DNA from: Petunia secreta
Lineage: Eukaryota > Streptophyta > Magnoliopsida > Solanales > Solanaceae
Length of the DNA: 64,000 bases
Direction: 5' to 3'
Assembly: GCA_029990175.1 (NCBI GenBank)
Contig: JARKIP010000011.1
Coordinates: forward strand, 21,922,001 to 21,986,000
Shown here one piece after another: positions 20,931-35,000 of this stretch. Numbering within the stretch: position 1 is the first letter of the stretch; each line of letters starts with the position of its first letter. The notes under the pieces were generated by a model. The model saw only the letters and a list, made by a program, of their open reading frames with translations. It was not told the origin of the DNA and did no database searches. A program made the translations under genes and the position numbers.

Positions 20931-23740
20931 TGTAACGACCCTCAAATAGTCGTTACGGGATCCGAGATCTCGATTTGCGTGTCGACAGTCCCAAAAGCTC
21001 TGTTAGGTCATTTATGACCCGTCTGTGAAATCTGAGTCGAAACGGAGTCCGTTTGATAGGTTTTCGAGAAAAGGATCCGTTTATGAAATTCCGGAAAGGA
21101 ATTTGGGGTTTCGATAGGTCGTTTTGAGTAAACGAACCCCGATGGAAAATCCGAGCGCACCGTTAGGTCCGTCTCGTCATTTATGATATGTAGCAACCTT
21201 CAAAATTGAAAACGGACCTCGTTTGATAGGACTTTTGATAAAGTCCCCGTTTCGAAAGTTTAAAAGAGTTAAAAGAGGTTTCCGAGCTCGATTTGAGCAA
21301 ATGAGCTCCGATGAGAGATCCGAAAGTTCCGTTAGGTTCGTATAGTCATTTGTGAATTGGATTCCGAGGTCGTTTGGTTAAATTTCGCTATTTTGGCGAA
21401 AGTCGAAAATTGAACCTTTGCCGTGGGACCCACTTTTTGAGTTCTGGAGGTCCGAATTGAGTTCCGTCTTGACGAGCATGTCACCCAAGTATTTTATGGC
21501 TTGTGTGCAAAATTTGGGATCATTCCGAGCTTCGTAGGGTCCCGTTTTGCCCCTAAAACAGTAGAAAATCTGGTGCGACTTTTCTGTTCTGTTTTGGCGC
21601 AAACAGCCGGATAAAAGCTGATTTTTCGGCCAATCCGTAAGGAATTAAGAAAAACGCAAAACATGAAAGTTGTAGCCCTTTGAGTTGTGGTTCTAATGGC
21701 ACCGGTTTCAGGTCATTTGGACATTCCTATCAAAAGTTATGATTTTTTCAAAAGAAGCTGTCACAGAGGCAAAAAACTGCTATAAAAAGGCCATTTCGGG
21801 CCATTTCGGTTCATAACTTATAAAAATCATTTGGTGAGCTCTTGAGGTGATTTTTGGGTATTTCTTGAAGACCCAATCATACTTACACTTAAGGTAAGCC
21901 CTTTCAATCCATCTTTATGTTGATTAACACAAGAATCAAAGGGTTGATTCTTGGAAATGGGTTAGAACCCTAGATTCTTAAGAATTGGGGAAAGACATCG
22001 AGCAAGGCTCGCATGTGGAATCTAAGTGTACTTTTGGACTCACGGGAGCGTGGGGAGTCCGGAAAAGTACATTTTGTAAATTTAGGGCTCGGCCCTACCC
22101 GAGGGCATTTTGGTAATTTTTACCCTAGGATGCCTATAGGCTTAAATAGCTATAATTGAGCACTCATATGTGCTATATCTTGTCTTAATAGACCTAGTGG
22201 AGAGTCCTTCGCGGACAAGGCGAGCGGGAAAGGAGATTCTTCCCGGCATTTGAGCCCGAATTTCGAGGTAAGTGAGACTTGACCTCTATTGTGCTTGTGG
22301 ACTCTTCCTTCATGCTAGTATGCTTCATGTACGCATATATATACCTAACAATGGTTAGGATTAATGATGTGAATTACTTGCTATTATTGTTTGTTATAAA
22401 AAGCGAGATTGTGACTCGACCGAGGTATGTGCCGGTCTAAACGCTACGTCGAGGTAGCTTAAATTTATATCGTAGTAACGCTTGCTACGCCATGCTTAGA
22501 TAGCAAGAACTTGGGACATGGCCGAGGATGTTGCCGGCATGTCATGATAAATGTCTTGCCGAGGATTTTGCCGGCTTTTGTATGATATTGGTACTTGATT
22601 TGTTCACGTGCCGGGTTGGGTAGTGCTGTCTATACGTAACCTTGGGTTGGACGACATGGGAGTAGGGATTGTACCCCCAAACTGTGGTCGGGTTAACCTT
22701 CGCCTTACGTTCAGCTAGCATAACCAACCTGGGTTACGGTGACTGTGAAATATTATCGTTATTAATATTTCTGTTATTATTTCTGTTATTGTTATTAATG
22801 TCGTGGATATTAATACTGTTAGAGGGACACTTGACAGGGGGTGTGGTGTCGCCTATACTATGAGATGTGTCACACTTGACAGGGGGTGTGGTGTGGACAC
22901 TTGATCTTTGAGATGTGACACACTTGACAGGGGTGTGGTGTGGTCACTTGATTTATTGAGATACGCCGCACTTGACAGGGGGTGTGGTGCGATCGTAGAC
23001 AGATTTGAGATGAGCCAACGACTACGGGTCGTTGGTCTACTTATTCATGATTGTGATAGTGACTTCGGGTCACGGTATATGGTTGATACTTAGTAGTGGT
23101 GTTGCTAGTCCATCGTAGGTCTAGGTTAGTCGGCACGGGAGTAGAGATTGGACCTCCAAACCGCCGCTGAGTTGACCTATGCCTTACGTTGGATGGGCAT
23201 AATCCTTGAGACTTCTGGTTACTACTTGTGTGTATGGAATGTGTTACATCTATTTGTGATTTCACTACTTTATTGTATGATTACTATAGTATGTTGTTGC
23301 TTATGATGCATGTAGCGACTTGTCCCGCAAGGGTACCTTAGCGGGCCTATCGGTGATCTTACTGGGCTTCGGCTCATAACTTACTCTGCTACGTGCGCAG
23401 GTCCTTCATCCAGTCAGCAGCCCGGACGTTAGCGGTTTCCGAGGCTTCTGAGACTTTTGATTGAGGTGAGCCGACCACACAGACCGTGGTGGCATACCGC
23501 CGGAGTCACTTAGAGATAGGACTCAGATTTCTTTGATGTATATTCATACTTTATTGAGTCACTCTTAGAATGCTCCAATTCTTTTGTGGATATATTCTTT
23601 TGGACTTCACCCTTTTATATTTATATATCCATTTATGATCTTTTCACATTATTGTTCTTTTCCGCATCTTGTTTCATTGGTTCGCCTAGGCAAATGTTGT
23701 TTAGGTGCCATCACGAGCCCTTGGAAATTGGGTCGTGACA
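20931..23740 (+). repeat. LTR2 of the Tekay array
   Basis: 2,810 bp, shared by copies 1 and 2: 3' LTR of one and 5' LTR of the next, with no host DNA on either side. It reads GGGATCCGAGATC near its start, where the other LTRs differ, and GCGGTTTCCG where LTR4 has GCGGTTCCCG. TATA-like box at 21,781. Confidence 0.95.
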
Positions 23741-23948
23741 GTTTGGTATCAGAGCCCTAGGTTCTAATTCGAGTCCTAGGAGTCTTGGAGCAGTGTCTGA
23801 GTAGAGTCTTGCTTATGGGTATGTTTTCGACCATACTTATGAGCGAGAGGCTACAAGGGCATGTTAGGAAATATTTTCCCTTCGTTTCATCTCTATTCGT
23901 GCTGAGTAGCTTATATAGGTGCTGACCCTTTTTCGTGTATTGTATGAG

Positions 23949-26900
23949 ATGGCGAGGACGCGAGCATCCTCAGCCAGGAGGGCTGCATCTTCTACACCCG
24001 CGTCTGCGGGAGAGCCATCAGCACCTACGCAGCCGCCAGCTGCTAAGAAGACTCGGGCAGGTCGCCCGTCAGCCACTAGGCAGGACACAGCTATCCCTGC
24101 GGTGTCCGCAGCGACTCTGTCAGCATCTATTCCCCCTGTGCCTGCTGTTGTGCCAGGCACCGTTGTGATCTCTTCAGAGGAGTATATGAGATTGATGGCC
24201 TTGTCTAGCCATCAGGTCCCTGTCAGAGATGATGTTGCAGCTCCTGTTTCGGCTCCTCAGCCGACCACACATGTTATGAGCACGCCAACTTCTGAGGCTG
24301 CTCCTGATCATATTGCCCAGCCTTTATCTTCTGCTCCTCAGGCAGGTCCTGTTATTTCTACTCCTCCTATGGGCACTGAGGAGGTTGCCAAGAGGATAGA
24401 GTCATTCATGAAGCTTCAGCCTCCAGAGTTCGACGGTACCTCAGCTACATGTACTGCCCAGAGGTACATTCAGAAGTGTGAGAAGATTTTGACAGTTCTT
24501 GGTACTAGAGACACCTTAGGGGTGCAGTGTGCTTCTTTCAGATTATCGGGAGATGCGGAGACATGGTGGGTCTCCATGATGCGGCAGAGGTCTAGTGACC
24601 TCCCTCCTTTGTCTTGGGCTGAGTTCGTGTCTATGTTCATGAGCAGGTTCGTGCCCCAGAGTCAGCACGATGCTCAGAGGCGCGAGTTTGAGGGGTTGAG
24701 GCAGGGAAACCTGTCTGTTTCAGAGTATGACACCAGGTTCTTGTGGTTGTCTCAGTTTGCGCCGGCTATGGTGGCTCAAGAGAGGGACAAGGTCCTCCGG
24801 TTTGTTGAGGGTCTTCATCCCCGCTTGCAGGTAGCTGTTGCCCCTGATATGGGCAACAAGTCATATTTTGAGATAGTTAATGTGGCGCGGCGGATGGAGG
24901 ATATCTTCGCCAGGGCTGACGCGGAGAGGGCGGCCAAGAGATCGCGTCAGTCTGGTGGGTATAGTGGATCCGCTCAGAGGGGTCAGGGTCATCAGGGCCG
25001 TTCTCAGTCTAGGCCCCAGGCTGCTGCTTTGCCTGCCCAGGATTTTTCTTCAGAGACCCCGAGGCCTCAGTCATCCCAGAGGCGGGGTGGCTCTTCGCAG
25101 TCTGGTCCGCCGCAGTGCGGGAGGTGCCATCAGAGGCATCATGGGAGGTGTTCGTCTGGAGGTGGTCATGGCAGAGGTGGTAGAGGCGGTAGAGGAGGTA
25201 GAGGTGATGGATGTTTTGAGTGTGGGTCTCCAGAGCACTATGTCAGGAGTTGCCCTTATGTTTCATCAGGTCGCCAGGGATCCGCAGCTATGGTACCATC
25301 TGGTCCTCAGGCCGCCAGGCCCGTTTCTCAGATTCCTCCTAGACAGCAGTCTCAGAGAGCTCCGGGTTCAGGAGGCTCGGCGCAGGTCTATGCTATGACT
25401 CGTCAGGATGCTGAGGCATCCAATGATGTCATCACATGTATTATTTCTGTCTGTGGCCGCGATGCTTATGCTCTTATTGATCCGGGGTCTACCTATTCGT
25501 ATGTGTCGCCGGGATTTGCCCCTTGCTTGGGCAGGGATCTGGTCTTCTTAGATGATCCCTTTATGGTTGCAACCCCTGTCGGGTCTTCTATATGTGTAGA
25601 TAGGGGTTATCGGCAGTGTATGATCTCCATCTGTGGTGTAGAGTCCTTAGTGGACCTGATGCTGCTCGATATGTCTGATTTCGATGTCATTATAGGCATG
25701 GATTGGCTGGCTTCCTGTCATGCGACTTTGGATTGCCATGCCAAGTCCGTGACGATCGGGGCAGAGGGTGAGTCTCGGGTTGTATGGAGAGGTTCCATGC
25801 CTTCTCCGAAGAGTAGGATCATTTCTTTCTTGGAGGCGCAGAGGATGATATCTAGTGGGTGCGAGGGATATATTGCTTCAGTTCGGGATGTCCGGGCAGA
25901 GGAGTTATCCCTTGATAGAGTTCCGGTTGTTTGTGAGTATCCGGATGTGTTTCCTGATGATTTGCCGGGTTTGCCGCCTATGCGGGAGATAGAGTTTTGC
26001 ATTGATCTATTGCCAGGCACTCAGCCTAAATCTATTCCCCCGTATCGTATGGCTCCTGTTGAGTTGAGGGAGCTGAAGGAGCAGATTCAGGATTTGCTCG
26101 ATAAGGGCTTCATTAGGCCCAGTGTGTCTCCATGGGGTGCCCCGGTATTATTTGTGAAGAAGAAGGATGGCTCTATGCGGATGTGTATTGATTACCGGCA
26201 GCTGAATAAGGTTACTATCAAGAATAGGTATCCTTTACCGCGTATTGATGATTTGTTTGATCAGCTTCGGGGTGCTACCTTCTTCTCGAAGATTGATTTG
26301 AGGTCGGGGTATCATCAGTTGAGGATTCGGTCCGAGGACGTTTCCAAGACTGCTTTTCGTACCCGATATGGCCACTATGAGTTTCTGGTGATGTCTTTCG
26401 GGCTTACGAATGCCCCAGCTGCTTTCATGGATCTGATGAACCGAGTGTTCAAGGCCTACCTTGACTCCTTCGTCATTGTGTTTATCGATGATATCTTGGT
26501 TTATTCGAGGAGCAGGGAGGAGCATGAGCAGCATTTGAGAGTTGTTCTTCGGACTCTGAGGGATCAGCAGTTGTATGCCAAATTCTCCAAGTGTGAATTT
26601 TGGCTCAGTTCTGTATCTTTCCTAGGTCACGTGGTGACCAAGGATGGGGTGTGTGTTGATCCGAAGAAGATAGAGGCCGTTCAGAGTTGGCCTAGGCCTA
26701 CTTCTCCTACAGAGATTCGGAGTTTCTTAGGCTTGGCAGGTTATTATCGGCGGTTCGTCGAGGGGTTTTCTTCTATTTCAGCACCTCTGACGAAGTTGAC
26801 CTAGAAGAATGTTCCTTTCCTGTGGTCCGATGCCTGTGAGTCTAGCTTTCAGAAGCTTAAGACTCTGTTGACTTCAGCGCCAGTGTTGGCCTTGCCTAGT

Positions 26901-28871
26901 GGATCCGGGGGATTCACCGTATATTGTGATGCTTCGGGTGTTGGCCTGGGTAGCGTTCTGATGCAGGAGGGTAAGGTGATAGCTTATGCCTCGAGACAGC
27001 TGAAGGTCCATGAGAAGAATTATCCTGTCCATGATTTGGAGCTGTTAGCTGTCGTGTTTGCACTGAAGTTGTGGAGGCACTATCTTTATGGCGAGCCATG
27101 TGAGATATTCACCGATCATAAGAGTCTCCAGTACTTGTTCACTCAGAAGGACTTGAACGGGAGACAGCGCCGCTGGTTAGAGCTGCTGAAGGATTATGAT
27201 CTTTCTATCCGGTATCATCCCGAAAAGGCTAATGTTGTAGCCGATGCCTTGAGTAGGAAGTCCATGGGTAGCCTCGCCTATCTTGATGCTGATATGAGGC
27301 CGTTGGCCCGTGAGTTGCAGGCTTTGTCCATTAGTGGGGTTCGGTTTGATGATTCTGTTCCAGGCCGGGTGCTTGCATATGTGGGGTCTCAGTCGTCTTT
27401 AGCTTCCCAGATTCGGGAAAGGCAGTTCGAGGATCCTTATCTGAGAGATCTCCGGGACAGGGTCCTGAGTGGGGGAGTGTCCTCGTTCGTGATTGGTGAT
27501 GATGGTGCTTTGCGGCTTAACGGCCGGGTATGTGTTCCAGCCATTGTGGAGCTGAGGCAGATGATTTTGGCAGAGGCTCACAGTTCGAGATATTCCATTC
27601 ATCCGGGTACTGCGAAGATGTATCATGATCTTCGAGAGCTGTATTGGTGGAAAGGGATGAAGAGGGATGTTGCTGATTATGTATCTCGGTGTTTGAATTG
27701 CCAGCAGGTGAAGTATGAGCACCGGAGGCCAGCCGGGGTGACCCAGTCTATGCCCATTCCCGAGTGGAAGTGGGAGCAGATCACTATGGATTTCGTAGTT
27801 GGTTTGCCGCTGACCGTGGGTAAGCATGATTCGGTGTGGGTAGTAGTTGATCGACTGACGAAGTCGGCTCACTTCATTCCAGTGAGGACTACTTATACCT
27901 CGGAGCGTCTGGCTCGTATCTTCATTGAGCAGATTGTGAGATTGCATGGTGCTCCTGTTTCTATCATTTCTGACCGAGGTGCTCAGTTCACAGCTCAGTT
28001 TTGGAGATCTTTTCAGAGAGAGCTGGGTACTCGGGTCGATCTCAGCACTGCATTTCACCCGCAGACTGATGGCCAGTCTGAGCGGACCATTCAGATCCTC
28101 GAGGATATGTTGAGGGCGTGTGCTATTGATTTTGGAGGCCATTGGGATAGCCATTTGCCGCTAGCAGAGTTTGCGTATAATAATAGCTATCAGGCTTCTA
28201 TCCAGATGGCTCCGTTTGAGGCATTGTATGGTCGGAGATGTCGCTCGCTTATCGGTTGGTTCGAGTCTGGTGAGGTCCAGGTGTTGGGGCCCGATTTGGT
28301 GCAGCAGACCTTAGACAAGGTCCGGGTTATTCAGGATCGACTCCGCACGGCTCAGAGCCGGCAGATATCGTATGCAGATCGGAGGCGGAGAGATCTTGAG
28401 TTCATGGTTGGGGACCGGGTATTCCTCAGAGTGTCGCCCATGAAGGGTGTTATGAGATTTGGGAAGAAAGGCAAGCTCAGTCCTAGGTTCATTGGGCCTT
28501 TTGAGTTATTGGAGCGCGCTGGCGCCGTTGCTTATAGACTGGCTTTGCCTCCCTCTCTGTCTGTTCATCCGGTGTTCCATGTGTCCATGCTCCGGAAGTA
28601 TGTTCACGATCTGTCTCATGTGATCGATATGGCTTCCGTGGAGGTAGATGGCGACTTAGCTTATTCGGAGGAGCCTATTGCTATTGTGGCTAGAGAGGTC
28701 CGTAAGATGAGATCGAAGGTGATCCCGCTCGTGAGAGTTCAGTGGGGGCATCACTCCATTGCCGTGCCCACTTGGGAGCTTGAGTCAGAGATGCGTGAGA
28801 GGCATCCGCGCTTGTTCGATGATTCAGGTATGAAATCCTTGTATTTTCTAAGCCTGAATTTGCATTTTTAA
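23949..28871 (+). CDS. gag-pol: gag-pol polyprotein, Tekay copy 2 (one in-frame TAG)
   Basis: Same 1,640-residue frame as copy 1, ATG 23,949 to TAA 28,869-28,871, with the TAG at 26,802-26,804 (codon 952). All domain motifs are present. Differences from copy 1 are few: a Gly to Cys change near the start of protease (GIISVC to CIISVC), Met to Ile in the DVIMGMD block (DVIIGMD here), Asn to Asp, Ser to Pro before the RT, and Gln to Arg after FDQL. No frameshift is visible, so apart from the shared TAG this copy appears intact. It could be expressed as a gag-protease-RT product ending at the TAG. Confidence 0.93.
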
Positions 28872-28996
28872 GTTTTATTGATTTCGGGTGGTACCGAGGG
28901 GTCCTCGAAATCCGTGCCAGCTCCGTGGCTAGTGTGTGGATCCTACCTTAGACTTAGGCTCGTCCGAGGACGGCCGAGAGTCTAAGTGGGGGAGAA
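28872..28996 (+). other. 3' untranslated end, copy 2
   Basis: Hairpin with arms CTTAGACT / AGTCTAAG starting at 28,947, then the purine tract GTGGGGGAGAA just before LTR3 at 28,997. Equivalent to the copy-1 arrangement. Confidence 0.8.
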
Positions 28997-31802
28997 TGTA
29001 ACGACCCTCAAATAGTCGTTACGGGATCCGGGATCTCGATTTGTGTGTCGACAGTCCCAAAAGCTCTGTTAGGTCATTTATGACCCGTCTGTGAAATCTG
29101 AGTCGAAACGGAGTCCGTTTGATAGGTTTTCGAGAAAAGGATCCGTTTGTGAAATTCCGAAAAGGAATTTGGGGTTTCGATAGGTCGTTTTGAGTAAACG
29201 AACCCCGATGGAAAATCCGAGCGCACCGTTAGGTCCGTCTCGTCATTTATGATATGTAGCAACCTTCAAAATTGAAAACGGACCTCGTTTGATAGGACTT
29301 TTGGTAAAGTCCCCGTTTCGAAAGTTTAAAAGAGTTAAAAGAGGTTTCCGAGCTCGATTTGAGCAAATGAGCTCCGATGAGAGATCCGAAAGTTCCGTTA
29401 GGTTCGTATAGTCATTTGTGAATTGGATTCCGAGGTCGTTTGGTTAAATTTTGCTATTTTGGCAAAGTCGAAAATTGAACCTTTGCCGTGGGACCCACTT
29501 TTTGAGTTCTGGAGGTCCGAATTGAGTTCCGTCTTGACGAGCATGTCACCCAAGTATTTTATGGCTTGTGTGCAAAATTTGGGATCATTCCGAGCTTCGT
29601 AGGATCCCGTTTTGCCCCTAAAACAGTAGAAAATCTGGTGCGACTTTTCTGTTCTGTTTTGGCGCAAACAGCCGGATAAAAGCTGATTTTTCGGCCAATC
29701 CGTAAGGAATTAGGAAAAACGCAAAACATGAAAGTTGTAGCCCTTTGAGTTGTGGTTCTAATGGCACCGGTTTCAGGTCATTTGGACATTCTTATCAAAA
29801 GTTATGATTTTTTCAAAAGAAGCTGTCACAGAAGCAAAAAACTGCTATAAAAATGCCATTTCGGGCCATTTCGGTTCATAACTTATAAAAATCATTTGGT
29901 GAGCTCTTGAGGTGATTTTTGGGTATTTCTTGAAGACCCAATCATACTTACACTTAAGGTAAGCCCTTTCAATCCATCTTTATGTTGATTAACACAAGAA
30001 TCAAAGGGTTGATTCTTGGAAATGGGTTAGAACCCTAGATTCTTAAGAATTGGGGAAAGACATCGAGCAAGGCTCGCATGTGGAATCTAAGTGTAATTTT
30101 GGACTCACGGGAGCGTGGGAAGTCTGGAAAAGTACATTTTGTAAATTTAGGGCTCGGCCCTACTCGGGGGCATTTTGGTAATTTTTACCCTAGGATGCCT
30201 ATAGGCTTAAATAGCTATAATTGAGCACTCGTATGTGCTATATCTTGTCTTAATAGACCTAGTGGAGAGTCCTTCGCGGACAAGGCGAGCGGGAAAGGAG
30301 ATTCTTCCCGGCATTTGAGCCCGAATTTCGAGGTAAGTGAGACTTGACCTCTATTGTGCTTGTGGACTCTTCCTTCATGCTAGTATGCTTCATGTACGCA
30401 TATATATACCTAACAATGGTTAGGATTAATGATGTGAATTACTTGCTATTATTGTTTGTTATAAAAAGCGAGATTGTGACTCGACCGAGGTATGTGCCGG
30501 TCTAAACGCTACGTCGAGGTAGCTTAAATTTATATCGTAGTAACGCTTGCTACGCCATGCTTAGATAGCAAGAACTTGGGACATGGCCGAGGATGTTGCC
30601 GGCATGTCATGATAAATGTCTTGCCGAGGATTTTGCCGGCTTTTGTATGATATTGGTACTTGATTTGTTCACGTGCCGGGTTGGGTAGTGCTGTCTATAC
30701 GTAACCTTGGGTTGGACGACATGGGAGTAGGGATTGTACCCCCAAACTGTGGTCGGGTTAACCTTCGCCTTACGTTCAGCTAGCATAACCAACCTGGGTT
30801 ACGGTGACTGTGAAATATTATCGTTATTAATATTTCTGTTATTATTTCTGTTATTGTTATTAATGTCGTGGATATTAATACTGTTAGAGGGACACTTGAC
30901 AGGTGTGGTGTCGCCTATACTATGAGATGTGTCACACTTGACAGGGGGTGTGGTGTGGACACTTGATCTTTGAGATGTGACACACTTGAAAGGGGTGTGG
31001 TGTGGTCACTTGATTTATTGAGATACGCCGCACTTGACAGGGGGTGTGGTGCGATCGTAGACAGATTTGAGATGAGCCAACGACTACGGGTCGTTGGTCT
31101 ACTTATTCATGATTGTGATAGTGACTTCGGGTCACGGTATATGGTTGATACTTAGTAGTGGTGTTGCTAGTCCATCGTAGTTCTAGGTTAGTCGGCACGG
31201 GAGTAGAGATTGGACCTCCAAACCGCCGCTGAGTTGACCTATGCCTTACGTTGGATGGGCATAATCCTTGAGACTTCTGGTTACTACTTGTGTGTATGGA
31301 ATGTGTTACATCTATTTGTGATTTCACTACTTTATTGTATGATTACTATAGTATGTTGTTGCTTATGATGCATGTAGCGACTTGTCCCGCAAGGGTACCT
31401 TAGCGGGCCTGTCGGTGATCTTACTGGGCTTCGGCTCATAACTTACTCTGCTACGTGCGCAGGTCCTTCATCCAGTCAGCAGCCCGGACGTTTGCGGTTC
31501 CCGAGGCTTCTGAGACTTTTGATTGAGGTGAGCCGACCACACAGACCGTGGTGGCATACCGCCGGAGTCACTTAGAGATAGGACTCAGATTTCTTTGATG
31601 TATATTCATACTTTATTGAGTCACTCTTAGAATGCTCCAATTCTTTTGTGGATATATTCTTTTGGACTTCACCCTTTTATATTTATATATCCATTTATGA
31701 TCTTTTCACATTATTGTTCTTTTCCGCATCTTGTTTCATTGGTTCGCCTAGGCAAATGTTGTTTAGGTGCCATCACGAGCCCTTGGAAATTAGGTCGTGA
31801 CA
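28997..31802 (+). repeat. LTR3 of the Tekay array
   Basis: 2,806 bp. It is shorter than LTR2 and LTR4 because of small private losses, including one base in the GCTATTTTGGCAAAGTCG stretch and three in the first CACTTGACAGG unit. Other private changes: CTTGAAAGGGG in the third unit, and AATTAGGTCGTGACA at the right end where the others have AATTGGGTCGTGACA. Confidence 0.95.
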
Positions 31803-32010
31803 GTTTGGTATCAGAGCCCTAGGTTCTAATTCGAGTCCTAGGAGTCTTGGAGCAGTGTCTGAGTAGAGTCTTGCTTATGGGTATGTTTTCGACCATACTT
31901 ATGAGCGAGAGGCTACAAGGGCATGTTAGGAAATGTTTTCCCTTCGTTTCATCTCTATTCGTGCTGAGTAGCTTATATAGGTGCTGACCCTTTTTCGTGT
32001 ATTGTATGAG

Positions 32011-35000
32011 ATGGCGAGGACGCGAGCATCCTTAGCCAGGAGGGCTGCATCTTCTACACCCGCGTCTGCGGGAGAGCCATCAGCACCTACGCAGCCGCCA
32101 GCTGCTAAGAAAACTCGGGCAGGTCGCCCGTCAGCCACTAGGCAGGACACAGCTATCCCTGCGGTGTCCGCAGCGACTCTGTCAGCATCTATTCCCCCTG
32201 TGCCTGCTGTTGTGCCAGGCACCGTTGTGATCTCTTCAGAGGAGTATATGAGATTGATGGCCTTGTCTAGCCATCAGGTCCCTGTCAGAGATGATGTTGC
32301 AGCTCCTGTTTCGGCTCCTCGGCCGACCACACCTGTTATGAGCACGCCTACTTCTGAGGCTGCTCCTGATCATATTGCCCAGCCTTTATCTTCTGCTCCT
32401 CAGGCAGGTCCTGTTATTTCTACTCCTCCTATGGTCACTGAGGAGGTTGCCAAGAGGATAGAGTCATTCATGAAGCTTCAGCCTCCAGAGTTCGACGGTA
32501 CCTCAGCTACATGTACTGCCCAGAGGTACATTCAGAAGTGTGAGAAGATTTTGACAGTTCTTGGTACTAGAGACACCTTAGGGGTGCAGTGTGCTTCTTT
32601 CAGATTATCGGGAGATGCGGAGACATGGTGGGTCTCCATGATGCGGCAGAGGTCTAGTGACCTCCCTCCTTTGTCTTGGGCTGAGTTCGTGTCTATGTTC
32701 ATGAGCAGGTTCGTGCCCCAGAGTCAGCACGATGCTCAGAGGCGCGAGTTTGAGGGGTTGAGGCAGGGAAACCTGTCTGTTTCAGAGTATGACACCAGGT
32801 TCTTGTGGTTGTCTCAGTTTGCGCCAGCTATGGTGGCTCAGGAGAGGGACAAGGTCCTCCGGTTTGTTGAGGGTCTTCATCCCCGCTTGCAGGTAGCTGT
32901 TGCCCCTGATATGGGCAACAAGTCATATTTTGAGATAGTTAATGTGGCGCGGCGGATGGAGGATATCTTCGCCAGGGCTGACGCGGAGAGGGCGGCCAAG
33001 AGATCGCGTCAGTCTGGTGGGTATAGTGGATCCGCTCAGAGGGGTCAGGGTCATCAGGGCCGTTCTCAGTCTAGGCCCCAGGCTGCTGCTTTGCCTGCCC
33101 AGGATTTTTCTTCAGAGACCCCGAGGCCTCAGTCATCCCAGAGGCGGGGTGGCTCTTCGTAGTCTGGTCCGCCGCAGTGCGGGAGGTGCCATCAGAGGCA
33201 TCATGGGAGGTGTTCGTCTGGAGGTGGTCATGGCAGAGGTGGTAGAGGCGGTAGAGGAGGTAGAGGTGATGGATGTTTTGAGTGTGGGTCTCCAGAGCAC
33301 TATGTCAGGAGTTGCCCTTATGTTTCATCAGGTCGCCAGGGATCCGCAGCTATGGTACCATCTGGTCCTCAGGCCGCCAGGCCCGTTTCTCAGATTCCTC
33401 CTAGACAGCAGTCTCAGAGAGCTCCGGGTTCAGGAGGCTCGGCGCAGGTCTATGCTATGACTCGTCAGGATGCTGAGGCATCCAATGATGTCATCACAGG
33501 TATTATTTCTGTCTGTGGCCGCGATGCTTATGCTCTTATTGATCCGGGGTCTACCTATTCGTATGTGTCGCCGGGATTTGCCCCTTGCTTGGGCAGGGAT
33601 CTGGTCTTCTTAGATGATCCCTTTATGGTTGCCACCCCTGTCGGGTCTTCCATATGTGTAGATAGGGGTTATCGGCAGTGTATGATCTCCATCTGTGGTG
33701 TAGAGTCTTTAGTGGACCTGATGCTGCTCGATATGTCTGATTTCGATGTCATTATGGGCATGGATTGGCTGGCTTCCTGTCATGCGACTTTGGATTGCCA
33801 TGCCAAGTCCGTGACGATCGGGGCAGAGGGTGAGTCTCGGGTTGTATGGAGAGGTTCCATGCCTTCTCCGAAGAGTAGGATCATTTCTTTCTTGGAGGTG
33901 CAGAGGATGATATCTAGTGGGTGCGAGGGATATATTGCTTCAGTTCGGGATGTCCGGGCAGAGGAGTTATCCCTTGATAGAGTTCCGGTTGTTTGTGAGT
34001 ATCCGGATGTGTTTCCTGATGATTTGCCGGGTTTGCCGCCTATGCGGGAGATAGAGTTTTGCATTGATCTATTGCCAGGCACTCAGCCTAAATCTATTCC
34101 CCCGTATCGTATGGCTCCTGTTGAGTTGAGGGAGCTGAAGGAGCAGATTCAGGATTTGCTCGATAAGGGCTTCATTAGGCCCAGTGTGTCTCCATGGGGT
34201 GCCCCGGTATTATTTGTGAAGAAGAAGGATGGCTCTATGCGGATGTGTATTGATTACCGGCAGCTGAATAAGGTTACTATCAAGAATAGGTATCCTTTAC
34301 CGCGTATTGATGATTTGTTTGATCAGCTTCAGGGTGCTACCTTCTTCTCGAAGATTGATTTGAGGTCGGGGTATCATCAGTTGAGGATTCGGTCCGAGGA
34401 CGTTTCCAAGACTGCTTTTCGTACCCGATATGGCCACTATGAGTTTCTGGTGATGTCTTTCGGGCTTACGAATGCCCCAGCTGCTTTCATGGATCTGATG
34501 AACCGAGTGTTCAAGGCCTACCTTGACTCCTTCGTCATTGTGTTTATCGATGATATCTTGGTTTATTCGAGGAGCAGGGAGGAGCATGAGCAGCATTTGA
34601 GAGTTGTTCTTCGGACTCTGAGGGATCAGCAGTTGTATGCCAAATTCTCCAAGTGTGAATTTTGGCTCAGTTCTGTATCTTTCCTAGGTCACGTGGTGAC
34701 CAAGTATGGGGTGTGTGTTGATCCGAAGAAGATAGAGGCCGTTCAGAGTTGGCCTAGGCCTACTTCTCCTACAGAGATTCGGAGTTTCTTAGGCTTGGCA
34801 GGTTATTATCGGCGGTTCGTCGAGGGGTTTTCTTCTATTTCAGCACCTCTGACGAAGTTGACCTAGAAGAATGTTCCTTTCCTGTGGTCCGATGCCTGTG
34901 AGTCTAGCTTTCAGAAGCTTAAGACTCTGTTGACTTCAGCGCCAGTGTTGGCCTTGCCTAGTGGATCCGGGGGATTCACCGTATATTGTGATGCTTCGGG

